The notes below the pieces were generated by a model, which saw nothing but the letters and a program-made list of their open reading frames with translations, searched no databases and had not been told where the DNA came from. The position numbers and the translations under genes were made by a program. From positions 3,968,001 through 4,032,000 of the forward strand of contig JADJRK010000001.1 of the NCBI GenBank assembly GCA_016712285.1: 64,000 nucleotides of DNA, written 5' to 3'. Below are positions 7,062 to 15,478 of this stretch, in pieces (positions within the stretch are counted from its first letter, which is position 1; every line of letters begins with the position of its first letter). This DNA is from Planctomycetota bacterium. Lineage in GTDB: Bacteria; Planctomycetota; UBA8742; UBA2392.

Positions 7062-8314
7062 TAGTTCTCCCCTGCCGATACCTTTTTCTTGCGGTCGGCT
7101 TGCACCAGCGCCAGAAGCCGTTCTAGGTCTTCGCGCAGTTCCGTCGGTGTCTGCTGGCGTTCCTCGGGCCGCTTGGCAAGGGCGCGGCTGATCGACGGCC
7201 AGACTTCGGCGTGCAGGTTCGGCACGCGCTCGTTCAAATCCGGTGGCGGCTTTTCATTGATGGCCTCGACGAACTTCCACACGCCGACTTCGTCAAAGGG
7301 CGGCTGCCCGCACAGGCACTCGTACAGGGTGGCGCCTAAGCTGTAGATGTCCGCCCGCTGGTCAACGTCGCGGGTGTTCTCGACCTGCTCAGGGCTCATG
7401 TAGTGCAGGGTGCCGATGCCTTCGCCGGTCTTGGTGATGTTGACGCTGACATAGCGCTTGAGCTCTTTGGCCAGCCCAAGGTCGGTGATTTTCACTTCGC
7501 CTTCGCGGCTGATCAGGATGTTCTCGGGTTTAATGTCCCGGTGAATGATGCGCTGGCTGAATGCAAACTCGAGCGCCTTGGCGACCTGGATACCGATCTT
7601 GAGCGTGCCTTCAGCGGACAGGCGGCCCTTTTCGTCCAGAATCTCCTGCAGCGACGAGCCGTTGATGTACTCCATGGCAATGAAGTACGTGCCGTCCACC
7701 TCACCGATTTCGTAGACCTGCATGATATTCGGGTGGTTGAGCTTGCTGCCGGTCTTGAACTCTTTGAGAAAGCGTTGCAGGTTTTCCTGGTCCACGGTCT
7801 CGCCGCGCTTGAGCACTTTCAGCGCCACGATTTCGCCGTTGCGTTCGTCGCGCGACTTGTACACCAGCGCCATGCCGCCTTCGCCGATCACGCTCAGCAC
7901 CTTGTAGTGTTTGAGCGTCTTGCCGATCAGGCTGTTTTCGGCGGTGTAGGTGCCGTCTACGTCGGGGCGCTTCTGCACTACGAACTCGCGAATCATCTCG
8001 CGCGTGTGGGCGCTGTCGCTGTCTTCGATGTACTCAAGCGTGACGCGGTCCAGCGTGATCACGTCTCCGTGCACCAGCTTGGCCTTCTCGATGCGCAGCC
8101 CGTTGAGCAGCGTGCCGTTGCTGCTGCCGTTGTCGTAAAGCCAATAGGCGCCGTCGTGGCGCTCAATGCGGCAGTGCTCGCGCGAAACCGAATCAACCCG
8201 CAGCACCAGGTCGCACGAGCTGCGGCGGCCAATAGTCGTCGAGCCCTCGTCTGGGAGGTCTTTTTCGATCCCGGCGTCGATGCCATCCACGATGCGGACC
8301 TTGGCCCGGGCCAT
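7061..8314 (-). CDS. FHA-domain serine/threonine protein kinase
   Basis: 417 residues, apparently soluble. Residues 1-95 form an FHA phosphothreonine-binding domain with conserved GR..SCDL, S..HC and NGSSNGT patterns. Residues 137-405 form a Hanks-type kinase: Gly-loop GEGGMALVY (144-152), Lys166, catalytic HRDIKPEN (258-265), DLG (278-280) and APE-equivalent SPEQ (307-310). There is no membrane segment or sensor domain, unlike PknB. Start ATG 8312-8314 has GGAG upstream at 8324-8321. It is the first gene of a two-gene operon with tetR. The FHA domain may recruit partners phosphorylated by this or another kinase. Confidence 0.95.
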   Translation of the reverse strand: MARAKVRIVDGIDAGIEKDLPDEGSTTIGRRSSCDLVLRVDSVSREHCRIERHDGAYWLYDNGSSNGTLLNGLRIEKAKLVHGDVITLDRVTLEYIEDSDSAHTREMIREFVVQKRPDVDGTYTAENSLIGKTLKHYKVLSVIGEGGMALVYKSRDERNGEIVALKVLKRGETVDQENLQRFLKEFKTGSKLNHPNIMQVYEIGEVDGTYFIAMEYINGSSLQEILDEKGRLSAEGTLKIGIQVAKALEFAFSQRIIHRDIKPENILISREGEVKITDLGLAKELKRYVSVNITKTGEGIGTLHYMSPEQVENTRDVDQRADIYSLGATLYECLCGQPPFDEVGVWKFVEAINEKPPPDLNERVPNLHAEVWPSISRALAKRPEERQQTPTELREDLERLLALVQADRKKKVSAGEN

Positions 8315-8341
8315 CCATTACTCCGATGCAATTGCTGTGCA

Positions 8342-8370
8342 ACCGTAGCAGGGGACGATTAAAGAATCAA
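8342..8370 (-). promoter_or_regulatory. Putative promoter of the kinase-tetR operon
   Basis: On the minus strand TTGATT (8370-8365) and TACGGT (8347-8342) are spaced by 17 bp, placing the transcription start about 20 bp before the kinase ATG. Confidence 0.45.
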
Positions 8371-8410
8371 ACCCATGGGGGCGGAAGGCTTTAGGAAATC
8401 GGCTGATGGC

Positions 8411-8520
8411 CGGGAAAGTTGATAGGGGAAGTTGTTAGCAGGCATGGTACGGGAAGACTGAGCACCATGACTTACCTTCCCCTGCCCCTTCGCCCTTTCC
8501 CTGTCCCGAATTCCCTTACC
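8411..8520. repeat. Inverted heptamer repeat (GGGGAAG type), second copy
   Basis: In the 329-bp gap between the divergent kinase and tig genes. The left arm 8411-8456 carries GGGAAAG and GGGGAAG words, and the right arm 8473-8520 carries CCTTCCCC, CCCTTTCCC and CTGTCCC. Same vocabulary as the element at 3576-3673. The rest of the gap holds the two divergent promoters and nothing else I can see. Confidence 0.6.
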
Positions 8521-8541
8521 CTGCCCGCACCCCTCCGTTGC

Positions 8542-8569
8542 TTGTCCGCGAAATCGAAAGTGCTAGTAT
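8542..8569 (+). promoter_or_regulatory. Putative extended -10 promoter of tig
   Basis: TTGTCC (8542-8547), 16-bp spacer, TAGTAT (8564-8569) preceded by TGC, which makes an extended -10. Lies 75 bp before the tig start and could drive tig-clpP. Confidence 0.5.
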
Positions 8570-8643
8570 TCCGCCCCTCGCGGGCAAAGGCCTTCCGAAC
8601 CGCCCGCCTTCAAGGAACTTGACCAATCATGCAGGACTCGAAG

Positions 8644-9918
8644 ATGCAGATCACCGTCGAAAAGGCCAACGCGTGCAAACGCGTCATCCGCGCCGAAGTG
8701 CCCGCCGAACTCGTGGCAACCAAGCTTGCCGAGGGCTTCCGCGACATCAACAAACAGGTCCAGTTCCCCGGCTTCCGTAAGGGCAAGGCCCCGCGCCAGA
8801 TGCTGGAAAAGCGCTTCGGGCAGGACGTCGTCAACGACGTTCGCCAGACCCTCGCCGACGACGTCGTTCGCCAGGCCGTCGACGAACATGCCCTCAAGCT
8901 TCTCGGCCAGGCCGAACTGATCGAAGCCGACGACCTCAAGACAGGCAGCCCAGCAAAGCTGACACTCGAAGCCGAGGTTTATCCCGAGTTTGAGCTGCCC
9001 AATTACAAAGGACTTGAGCTCAAGCGCGAAACGCCCAAACCCGCCGACCACGAAGTGTACGCCGTCATGCGCAGCGAACAGGTGCAGAAGGGCGAACTCA
9101 AGCCAGTGGAAGGCCCCGCCGCAAAGGGCCACCTGCTGCGTGGCAGCGTAAAGGTGACCTGCGGCGACGAGACCCTGCTGGCACAGCGCCGCGGCTTGAT
9201 TGAGGTAGGCTACGGCTTCGTGGCCGGGCTGGTGCCCAAGAAGGGCGACAAGGCGCTGGTCGGCGCCAAGGCCGGCGAGACCGTCACGCTGGACGCCACC
9301 CTGCCGGCAGACTTCCCGCGCGAAGACTTCCGGGGCAAAGACGCGACGATCGAGATTGAAGTCGTGGACATTTCGACGTTCGACGGCCCCTCCATAGAAG
9401 AAGTCGCCAAGCAGCGCGGCTACGAAAGTGAAGACGCCTGGCGCGAAGACGTGCGCGGCAAGCTGCAAAGCAGCAAGGAAGCTGACCTCGACCGCGCCAT
9501 CGAAGAACAGGCGCTGAAAAAGGTCGCCGACGCTACCACGATGGACCTGCCCGAAAAGTTCAGCCAGCGCAAAGCCCGCGAGCTTGTGCAGCAGCAGGCT
9601 TTCCGCATGTACCAGGCGGGCCAGACCGAAGAAGACGTGCGCGTGTTCCTGGACGAGAACAAGGACAAGGGCGTCGAAGAGGTCAAGGCGATGCTCAAGC
9701 GCGCCTTTGTCACAGACGCCATCGCCCGCGCGGAGCGGCTTGTGGTCACCGAAGAAGACATCAATCGCGAAATCAACGCGCTGGCCGAGCGTGTGCAGCG
9801 CCCCGCCGACGAGATTCGCACGCAGTTCATGCAGGACGGCACACTTTCAGGCATGCGGGAAGAAATGAAGACCGCAAAGGTGTTGAAGCTGCTGCGGGAC
9901 AAGGCCAAGTACGTCTAG
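8644..9918 (+). CDS. tig: Trigger factor chaperone
   Basis: Ribosome-bound chaperone meeting nascent chains at the exit tunnel. 424 residues from ATG 8644, which has AGGA seven bases upstream and gives the family N-terminus MQITVE. An in-frame ATG at 8629 would add five residues. The ribosome-docking signature GFRKGKAP lies near residue 44. The central PPIase-like domain (about 140-245) is divergent, and the helical C-terminal substrate domain is complete, ending LLRDKAKYV. Followed by clpP and clpX, the classic tig-clpP-clpX proteostasis cluster. Confidence 0.95.
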   Translation: MQITVEKANACKRVIRAEVPAELVATKLAEGFRDINKQVQFPGFRKGKAPRQMLEKRFGQDVVNDVRQTLADDVVRQAVDEHALKLLGQAELIEADDLKTGSPAKLTLEAEVYPEFELPNYKGLELKRETPKPADHEVYAVMRSEQVQKGELKPVEGPAAKGHLLRGSVKVTCGDETLLAQRRGLIEVGYGFVAGLVPKKGDKALVGAKAGETVTLDATLPADFPREDFRGKDATIEIEVVDISTFDGPSIEEVAKQRGYESEDAWREDVRGKLQSSKEADLDRAIEEQALKKVADATTMDLPEKFSQRKARELVQQQAFRMYQAGQTEEDVRVFLDENKDKGVEEVKAMLKRAFVTDAIARAERLVVTEEDINREINALAERVQRPADEIRTQFMQDGTLSGMREEMKTAKVLKLLRDKAKYV

Positions 9919-9919
9919 T

Positions 9920-10002
9920 CCAGGAGGCAGTTTGCAGGAGGCAGCAGGCAGGAACTACGAAGCGGCAGTTCCTGCCTCCTGCGCCCTGCATCCTGCCGCC
10001 TG
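9920..10002. repeat. Inverted heptamer repeat (GGAGGCA type)
   Basis: Between tig and clpP. The left arm 9920-9954 repeats AGGAGGCAG and GCAGGCAGGAAC, and the right arm 9968-10002 reads the complement as GTTCCTGCCTCCTG, CATCCTG and CCGCCTG. It can fold into a long hairpin and may separate tig and clpP transcription. Confidence 0.65.
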
Positions 10003-10037
10003 ATCAAAAAGTGAACTACGACCATTCAGGGTGCTCT

Positions 10038-10631
10038 ATGGGTTATCCGCTTCCCTTCGTCATCGAAAAGACCAGCCGCGGCGAGCGCAGCTACGACATC
10101 TACTCGCGCCTGCTTGAGGACCGCATCGTGTTCATCCAGGGCCCGATTCACGAGCTCATGGCAAACGCCGTCGTGGCCCAGCTGCTCTTTCTGCAGAAAG
10201 AGGCCAAGAACCAGGACATCCAGATGTTCGTCAACAGCCCCGGCGGCGACGTCAACGCCGGCTTGGCGATCTACGACACCATGAAGTACGTGTCGTGTGA
10301 CATCAGCACCGTGTGCATCGGCCAGGCGGCCAGCATGGGCGCGATCCTGATGGCGGCGGGCACCCGCGGCAAGCGCCACGCGCTGCCCAGCGCGCGCATC
10401 ATGATTCACCAGCCTTGGGGCGGTGCGGGCGGGACCGCGGGCGACATCAGCATCCAGACCAAAGAAATCCTGCGCCTTAAGAAGTACCTGAACGACATGC
10501 TGGCCAAAGACACCGGCAAGCCGCTCAAGCAGATTGAGAAAGACACCGACAAGGACTACTTCCTGTCCGCGCACGAAGCCAAAGAGTACGGCTTGATCGA
10601 CGACGTGATTGAGCACGCCCCGGGCAAATAG
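10038..10631 (+). CDS. clpP: ATP-dependent Clp protease proteolytic subunit ClpP
   Basis: Serine peptidase forming the tetradecameric barrel that degrades proteins fed by ClpX. 197 residues with catalytic triad Ser99 (GQAASMGA), His124 (MIHQP) and Asp173 (DKDYF). ATG 10038 is chosen because AGGG lies six bases upstream and the product then starts just before the conserved VIEKTSRGERSYDIYSRLL region. A GTG at 10011 would add nine residues. Mature Clp peptidases are usually processed near this N-terminus. Confidence 0.95.
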   Translation: MGYPLPFVIEKTSRGERSYDIYSRLLEDRIVFIQGPIHELMANAVVAQLLFLQKEAKNQDIQMFVNSPGGDVNAGLAIYDTMKYVSCDISTVCIGQAASMGAILMAAGTRGKRHALPSARIMIHQPWGGAGGTAGDISIQTKEILRLKKYLNDMLAKDTGKPLKQIEKDTDKDYFLSAHEAKEYGLIDDVIEHAPGK

Positions 10632-10677
10632 CCGGCCGCTTGCCGTTCAGAAGCAGTGCCCGTACGACCGATAACCC

Positions 10678-10704
10678 AAGGGGCCCGCGCAGGCCCCTTG
10701 TGCT
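10678..10704 (+). terminator. Terminator-like hairpin between clpP and clpX
   Basis: Perfect 8-bp stem 10678-10685 with 10692-10699 and a CGCGCA loop. The downstream tract is weak (GTGCTT), so it may reduce rather than stop read-through. Confidence 0.5.
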
Positions 10705-10782
10705 TGGCGGGGCTGGCCGGAATGTCGCCGGGTTTGTTAGCATGCGCACGTCAGGGCAGACGTACCACAGCACGGAGCCGGT

Positions 10783-12111
10783 ATGGCAAAGACAACCGAC
10801 ACCACGCGCCGCGAAGTCGAACGCTGCAGTTTCTGCGGCAAGTCGCGGCGTCAGGCTGACAGCCTGATTGCGGGCCCGCCCGGCATCTATATCTGCAACG
10901 AGTGCATCACGCTGTGCAACAGCATCCTGGTCGCCGAAAAGAGCCAGGGCGCCGGTGGCGCGACATCTGGCTTGTCGCTGGCAACGCTGCCCCCGCCCGC
11001 CGAGCTGAAGGCCTCGCTTGACCAGCACGTCGTGGGGCAGGACCACGCCAAGAAAGTGCTGAGCGTGGCGGTGCACAACCACTACAAGCGCCTGCTGCAG
11101 AAGGATGATCAAGACGGCGTTGAACTCGAAAAATCCAACATCATGCTGATCGGCCCCACCGGCAGCGGCAAGACGCTGCTGGCGCGAACGCTGGCCAGCC
11201 TGCTGCACGTGCCGTTTGCCATCGGCGACGCCACCACGCTCACGGAAGCCGGTTACGTCGGCGAAGACGTGGAAAACCTGCTGCTCAAGCTGCTGCAAGC
11301 CGCCGACTTTGACCTCGGCCGCGCCGAGATGGGCATTATTTTCATCGACGAGATCGACAAGATCCACAGCACCAGCAGCAACGTCAGCATTACGCGCGAC
11401 GTCAGCGGCCAGGGCGTGCAGCAGTCGCTGCTCAAGATGCTGGAGGGCACGGTTGCCAACGTGCCGCCCCAGGGCGGGCGCAAGCACCCCGAACAGCCGT
11501 ACATCCAGTTCAACACCGAAAACGTGTTGTTCATCGTCGGCGGCGCATTCGTTGGCGTCGAGGAGTTCATCCGCAAGCGCCTGGGCCAGACCACCATGCG
11601 TATCAACGCCAAGCGCGACCCCGGCGAAGTGCGCATCAAGGGGCTGCCCGAGGGCCTGCCCGAAAGCGAAGAGCGCAACATCCTGCGCGCGCAGGTTGAG
11701 CCCGATGACCTGGTCAAGTACGGCATGATTCCTGAGTTCGTCGGCCGCCTGCCCGTGATCAGCACACTGGACGAACTTGACGAGGCAGCATTGATCAACG
11801 TGCTGACTTCGCCGCGCAACGCCATCACCAAGCAGTTCCAGAAGCTGTTCCGCATGCAGGGGCATGAGTTGGAATTCACTCGCGACGGCCTTGTTGAAAT
11901 TGCGCGCCAGGCGATCAAGCGCGCCAGCGGCGCCCGTGGCCTGCGCGGCATTGTCGAGCGCATCATGCTGGACACACAGTTCGAGCTGCCGGCCATCAAG
12001 GAGAATCGCTGTTACACGGTCAGCGAAGCTGTAGTGAAGGGCGATTCACGCCTTGTCGAGTGCTACCGCCCGGTGCGCCGCACCGAAGGCGAAGAAAGCG
12101 CCGCCGCCTGA
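10783..12111 (+). CDS. clpX: ATP-dependent Clp protease ATP-binding subunit ClpX
   Basis: AAA+ unfoldase that recognises substrates and threads them into ClpP. 442 residues. The N-terminal zinc-binding domain has C15xxC18 and C38xxC41. Walker A GPTGSGKT lies at 124-131, the pore loop GYVG at 157-160, Walker B IIFIDE at 185-190, and the sensor and arginine-finger regions follow (PEFVGRLP, SGARGLR). A ClpP-docking loop of the IGF type is expected near residue 265 but reads IVGG-AFVG here, a divergent loop worth checking. Start ATG 10783 with GGAG upstream. Confidence 0.95.
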   Translation: MAKTTDTTRREVERCSFCGKSRRQADSLIAGPPGIYICNECITLCNSILVAEKSQGAGGATSGLSLATLPPPAELKASLDQHVVGQDHAKKVLSVAVHNHYKRLLQKDDQDGVELEKSNIMLIGPTGSGKTLLARTLASLLHVPFAIGDATTLTEAGYVGEDVENLLLKLLQAADFDLGRAEMGIIFIDEIDKIHSTSSNVSITRDVSGQGVQQSLLKMLEGTVANVPPQGGRKHPEQPYIQFNTENVLFIVGGAFVGVEEFIRKRLGQTTMRINAKRDPGEVRIKGLPEGLPESEERNILRAQVEPDDLVKYGMIPEFVGRLPVISTLDELDEAALINVLTSPRNAITKQFQKLFRMQGHELEFTRDGLVEIARQAIKRASGARGLRGIVERIMLDTQFELPAIKENRCYTVSEAVVKGDSRLVECYRPVRRTEGEESAAA

Positions 12112-12249
12112 CGGCCGGAGCCCCCCGGCGTACCCTCTTGTCTGCTTCTCGATTCGCGCGCACACGTTCGTGTCGGAATTGTGTAGTGGAGCTGTGTTGC
12201 GACCACCTCGGCCGCACGCGTGGTGGCCCCGAACGGGCCGGAACATTCC

Positions 12250-12346
12250 CGCGCCGGGTGAGCGCCCGGAGGGCGCGTTATGAGTTAGCCCGGCGCGTGA
12301 GCGCCGGGAACATGGACGAAAAACTTTCCGAGCCCCGAAGGGGCAG
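12250..12346. repeat. REP-like palindromic cluster between convergent genes
   Basis: Three GC hairpins in the 275-bp gap between clpX and the convergent metalloprotease gene: CCGGG/CCCGG around 12254-12269, a perfect 8-bp stem 12289-12296 with 12301-12308 (GTGA loop), and GCCCC-GAA-GGGGC near 12333-12345. They could act as a bidirectional terminator or RNA stabiliser. No ORF here is convincing. Confidence 0.6.
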
Positions 12347-12386
12347 CATCAACGAAGCGATATGCGGGCAGGGTGCCTGCACCACT

Positions 12387-14150
12387 TTAATCGCCAAGGC
12401 CCTGCCGTTTGCGTTCTTTCTCGAACTCTTCGTCGAACGTTGTGCCGTTTTCTCGCGCGCGCGCTGCTGCGGCTTTGCTGACTTTCCATAGATCGGCCCA
12501 CGACTCGATCCGTGCGCGCTCGTTGGCGTCGGACGTGGCTGCCAGCCGGCTTTCGGCCTTGGCAATCAATTTGTCAAACGCGCGGGTGTCTTCTCCCGAA
12601 AGTTCCACGACAATGCCGGTATACCAGTCCGCGACCGGTTCAAGGTCTTCGCCCAGGCGTGCGATGGCTGCGCTGCGTTGCAGAGTCTTCTCGCGTAGCG
12701 CGTCAATCTTTGCTCCGTCGCTGCCCTTTGCGCGTTCGCGGTCAAACTGGTTCAGGCTGTAGGTCGCCAGGCCGGTCACCACGTCGCGCTGCACCGGCTG
12801 TACCAGCAGCAGCGCCCCCAGCAGCGTGGCGCCGACGGCTATCGCCACGCCGCGCAGCAGCTCGGCGCGAAAAATGCGAGCGACCTCGGGGTGGGCGCGT
12901 GCCAGCACCAGCTCACGTACCCGGCGCTCCAGCGAAAAGTGCCGCCAGCCATCTTTCTTCATCGCGGCGGGGTTGGATGCCCCCAACTTCAGAAACACGC
13001 TCGCCATCAGCTCCGCGCTGGTGTGCTTGGCTGCAAACGCGTCGGCTTGCCGCTCAAAGCGCCGCGACACGTACCCGAAGACAAAGTAGCCATACGCCAG
13101 CAGCAGCCCCATGCCGAACATGTCGTAGTCGGGCGTGCCGGTGAGCACCTGCAGGCCGAGGGTGGCTCCCATCATGATGACGCTGAAGCTGACGACAAAC
13201 GCCAGCAGCCACCACAGGTGCCGGTGCTTGACGTGGCCGAGTTCGTGGGCGAACACTGCCATGACTTCGTCTTCACTCAGGCGGCGCAGTAGCGCATCGG
13301 TCAGGAACACGTAACGGAACGGCGCAATCAAGCCGATTACAAACGCGGTGGCGAACATGTTGCCGCCGGTGCGCCAGACCATGATCTGGTTGATACGCAA
13401 ACCGCGGTCGCGGGCGAATGTCTCAAGCCTGCGGCGCAGGCGCCCGTCAGGCATGGGCCCGCCCGGCAAGACCAGCCGCACGACCACGGGCACAAACAGG
13501 CTGACCAGCAGCACCAGGCCAAGATGCACGGCGACCTCCAGAAACTCGAAGCTCTGGCGCAGATCGTTGACGGCGGGCACCCAGGTGATCAATGCCCAGT
13601 AGGCAGCGTAGATCAGCAGGATCGGCGCCACGGTCATCAGGTTGGCGCGGGTGTTGAACCCGACAAATCGAGCCAGGCTCAGGTCGCCGCCGCGGATCGC
13701 GTGTTCCATGCGCCACTGCCCGATCCAGCTGGCAGCCAGCAAGGCGAAGTACGGCGCCAACTGAGGCAGCAAGTCCAGATATTGCGGCACGCGCAAAACG
13801 TCACCGACAAAGTCAGTCCAGCCGAAGACGATGCTGAGCAGCAAATAGATCGCCAAAATCAGCAGGTCGGTGCCCATGCGAAACACCGGCAGCCGGCGCT
13901 GCATGGCGTCGCGCTCAAGTGCGAGTTGGCGCGCGTACTCGATCATGCCCTGGGATTCGGCGGCAATGAATTGCTGCCGGGTCAGGTGCCAGCGGTCGAT
14001 CACATGGCTTGCCACACTGTTGTGGAACAGCAGGACGACGGGCACCGCGACCAGCACGGCCACGACAGATTCCCAGCCGACCACAATCCCATGGCCGCCG
14101 GTGGAGTGGGCGATCAGGATGGCCAGGAATATGCCCAGAATGTTGATCAT
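12387..14150 (-). CDS. M48-family (HtpX/Ste24-like) membrane metalloprotease
   Basis: 587 residues from ATG 14150, which puts a hydrophobic segment at the extreme N-terminus. A 23-codon-longer frame upstream adds only basic non-membrane residues. Several membrane segments precede the zinc site HELGH at 302-306, with third ligand Glu366 in ERQAD. The layout, with long multi-TM N-terminal part and catalytic site facing the cytoplasm, matches CAAX-protease/HtpX-type enzymes that degrade or process membrane proteins. A soluble helical, charged C-terminal tail (about 450-587) is an addition of unknown role. The substrate is unknown. Confidence 0.85.
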   Translation of the reverse strand: MINILGIFLAILIAHSTGGHGIVVGWESVVAVLVAVPVVLLFHNSVASHVIDRWHLTRQQFIAAESQGMIEYARQLALERDAMQRRLPVFRMGTDLLILAIYLLLSIVFGWTDFVGDVLRVPQYLDLLPQLAPYFALLAASWIGQWRMEHAIRGGDLSLARFVGFNTRANLMTVAPILLIYAAYWALITWVPAVNDLRQSFEFLEVAVHLGLVLLVSLFVPVVVRLVLPGGPMPDGRLRRRLETFARDRGLRINQIMVWRTGGNMFATAFVIGLIAPFRYVFLTDALLRRLSEDEVMAVFAHELGHVKHRHLWWLLAFVVSFSVIMMGATLGLQVLTGTPDYDMFGMGLLLAYGYFVFGYVSRRFERQADAFAAKHTSAELMASVFLKLGASNPAAMKKDGWRHFSLERRVRELVLARAHPEVARIFRAELLRGVAIAVGATLLGALLLVQPVQRDVVTGLATYSLNQFDRERAKGSDGAKIDALREKTLQRSAAIARLGEDLEPVADWYTGIVVELSGEDTRAFDKLIAKAESRLAATSDANERARIESWADLWKVSKAAAARARENGTTFDEEFEKERKRQGLGD

Positions 14151-14353
14151 GGCAGGATTGTAACGCGGAACTGCCCAAAGTGCTTCCCTGCGCCTGTTCG
14201 GCAGCACTTGGCGCGGCACCGTCCCAAGCTAATGTTGAGGAGATGAGCATCCGGCGCACCCGTGAAGACAGCCACTCGGCGGGCTCTGACCCGTTCGGTG
14301 GCGATGCAGACTTTGGCGTCTGGGCCGACCAGAAAGACAAACCGGAGAAGCGA

Positions 14354-15439
14354 ATGACCGAGTTGAAGGTGGCAGTAATCCCCGGTGACGGCATCGGCCC
14401 CGAGATCACGACCGCCGCAATCCAGGTGATGGAAGCCGCGGCGCGCAAGTTTGACGTCAAGCTCACACACGACAGCGCGCCCGCCGCCGCCGCCGCCGTT
14501 GACCTTGGTCTGCCGCCGCTGCCCGACGCGACGCTGAAGCTTTGCCGTGACAGCCACGCCATTTTGTGCGGGCCTTTTGGCGACCCGCGTTGGGACAACG
14601 CGCCGCCCGCCGACCGGCCCGAGCGCGCCAAGCTGATCTTGCGCAAGACGTTTGAACTGTACGCCAACCTGCGCCCGGTAAAGCCCGTGCCGGCGTTGCT
14701 TGATTCGAGCCCCTTGCGACGCGAACTGGTTGAAGGGGCGGACATATTGATCGTGCGTGAGCTGGTAGGCGGGCTGTACTTCAGCGAACCTCGCGGCTAC
14801 TTCGAGGACGAGAAGGGCCGCTACGGCATCAACACGATGAAGTACCACGCATGGGAAGTGGACCGCATCGGCAAGGTTGCATTCGAAGCCGCCCGGCAGC
14901 GCCGCAACAGCGTGCACAGCGCCGACAAGGCCAATGCGCTTGAGGCCACGCAACTGTGGCGCGAGACGATGCAGAAGCTGCACGACAAGCAGTATGCCGA
15001 CGTGGCGCTCAAGCACGTCTTCGTGGACAACTGCTGCATGCAACTGGTTGCGGTGCCCAAGCAGTTCGACGTGATAGTCGCGCCCAACATGTTCGGCGAC
15101 ATTCTCAGCGACATCGGCGCGCAGATCACCGGCAGCCTCGGCATGCTGCCCAGTGCCAGCCTTGGTGCCGGCGTGCCGCTGTTTGAGCCCGTCCACGGCA
15201 GCGCACCCGACATCGTCGGCAAGGGCAAGGCCAACCCGCTGGCCATGATTCTGACCGTGGGCATGTTGTACACCCACGCCGCCAAGCGCCCCGATATCGG
15301 CACGGCGATCGACGACGCCGTTGCAGCCGCGCTGGACAAGGGCTATCGCACCGCCGACATCGCCCGCGGCAACGAGGGCGAAAAGCTTGTCGGCACGCAA
15401 CAGATGGGCGAGGCTGTGCTCGCGGCGCTGGGGGCATGA
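14354..15439 (+). CDS. leuB: 3-isopropylmalate dehydrogenase
   Basis: Oxidatively decarboxylates 3-isopropylmalate with NAD+ in leucine synthesis. 361 residues, usual length. It has the N-terminal VIPGDGIGPEI motif, the substrate-binding Arg region (DILIVRELVGGLYF), the Lys/Tyr region FEAARQRR, and the metal/NAD motif NMFGDILSDI followed by GSLGMLPSASLG. The IPMDH pattern is favoured over isocitrate or tartrate dehydrogenase. ATG 14354 has GGAGAAG just upstream. The frame is open earlier but that part does not resemble the family. No other leu gene is adjacent. Confidence 0.93.
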   Translation: MTELKVAVIPGDGIGPEITTAAIQVMEAAARKFDVKLTHDSAPAAAAAVDLGLPPLPDATLKLCRDSHAILCGPFGDPRWDNAPPADRPERAKLILRKTFELYANLRPVKPVPALLDSSPLRRELVEGADILIVRELVGGLYFSEPRGYFEDEKGRYGINTMKYHAWEVDRIGKVAFEAARQRRNSVHSADKANALEATQLWRETMQKLHDKQYADVALKHVFVDNCCMQLVAVPKQFDVIVAPNMFGDILSDIGAQITGSLGMLPSASLGAGVPLFEPVHGSAPDIVGKGKANPLAMILTVGMLYTHAAKRPDIGTAIDDAVAAALDKGYRTADIARGNEGEKLVGTQQMGEAVLAALGA

Positions 15440-15478
15440 CCTGCTTCGCGCGCAGAGATTCCAAGGTAGTCTGAAGCC

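Noticed and set aside
12060..12491. ORF running through the clpX-metalloprotease spacer
   Set aside because: Covers palindromic repeats and the antisense end of the metalloprotease; composition is not protein-like.
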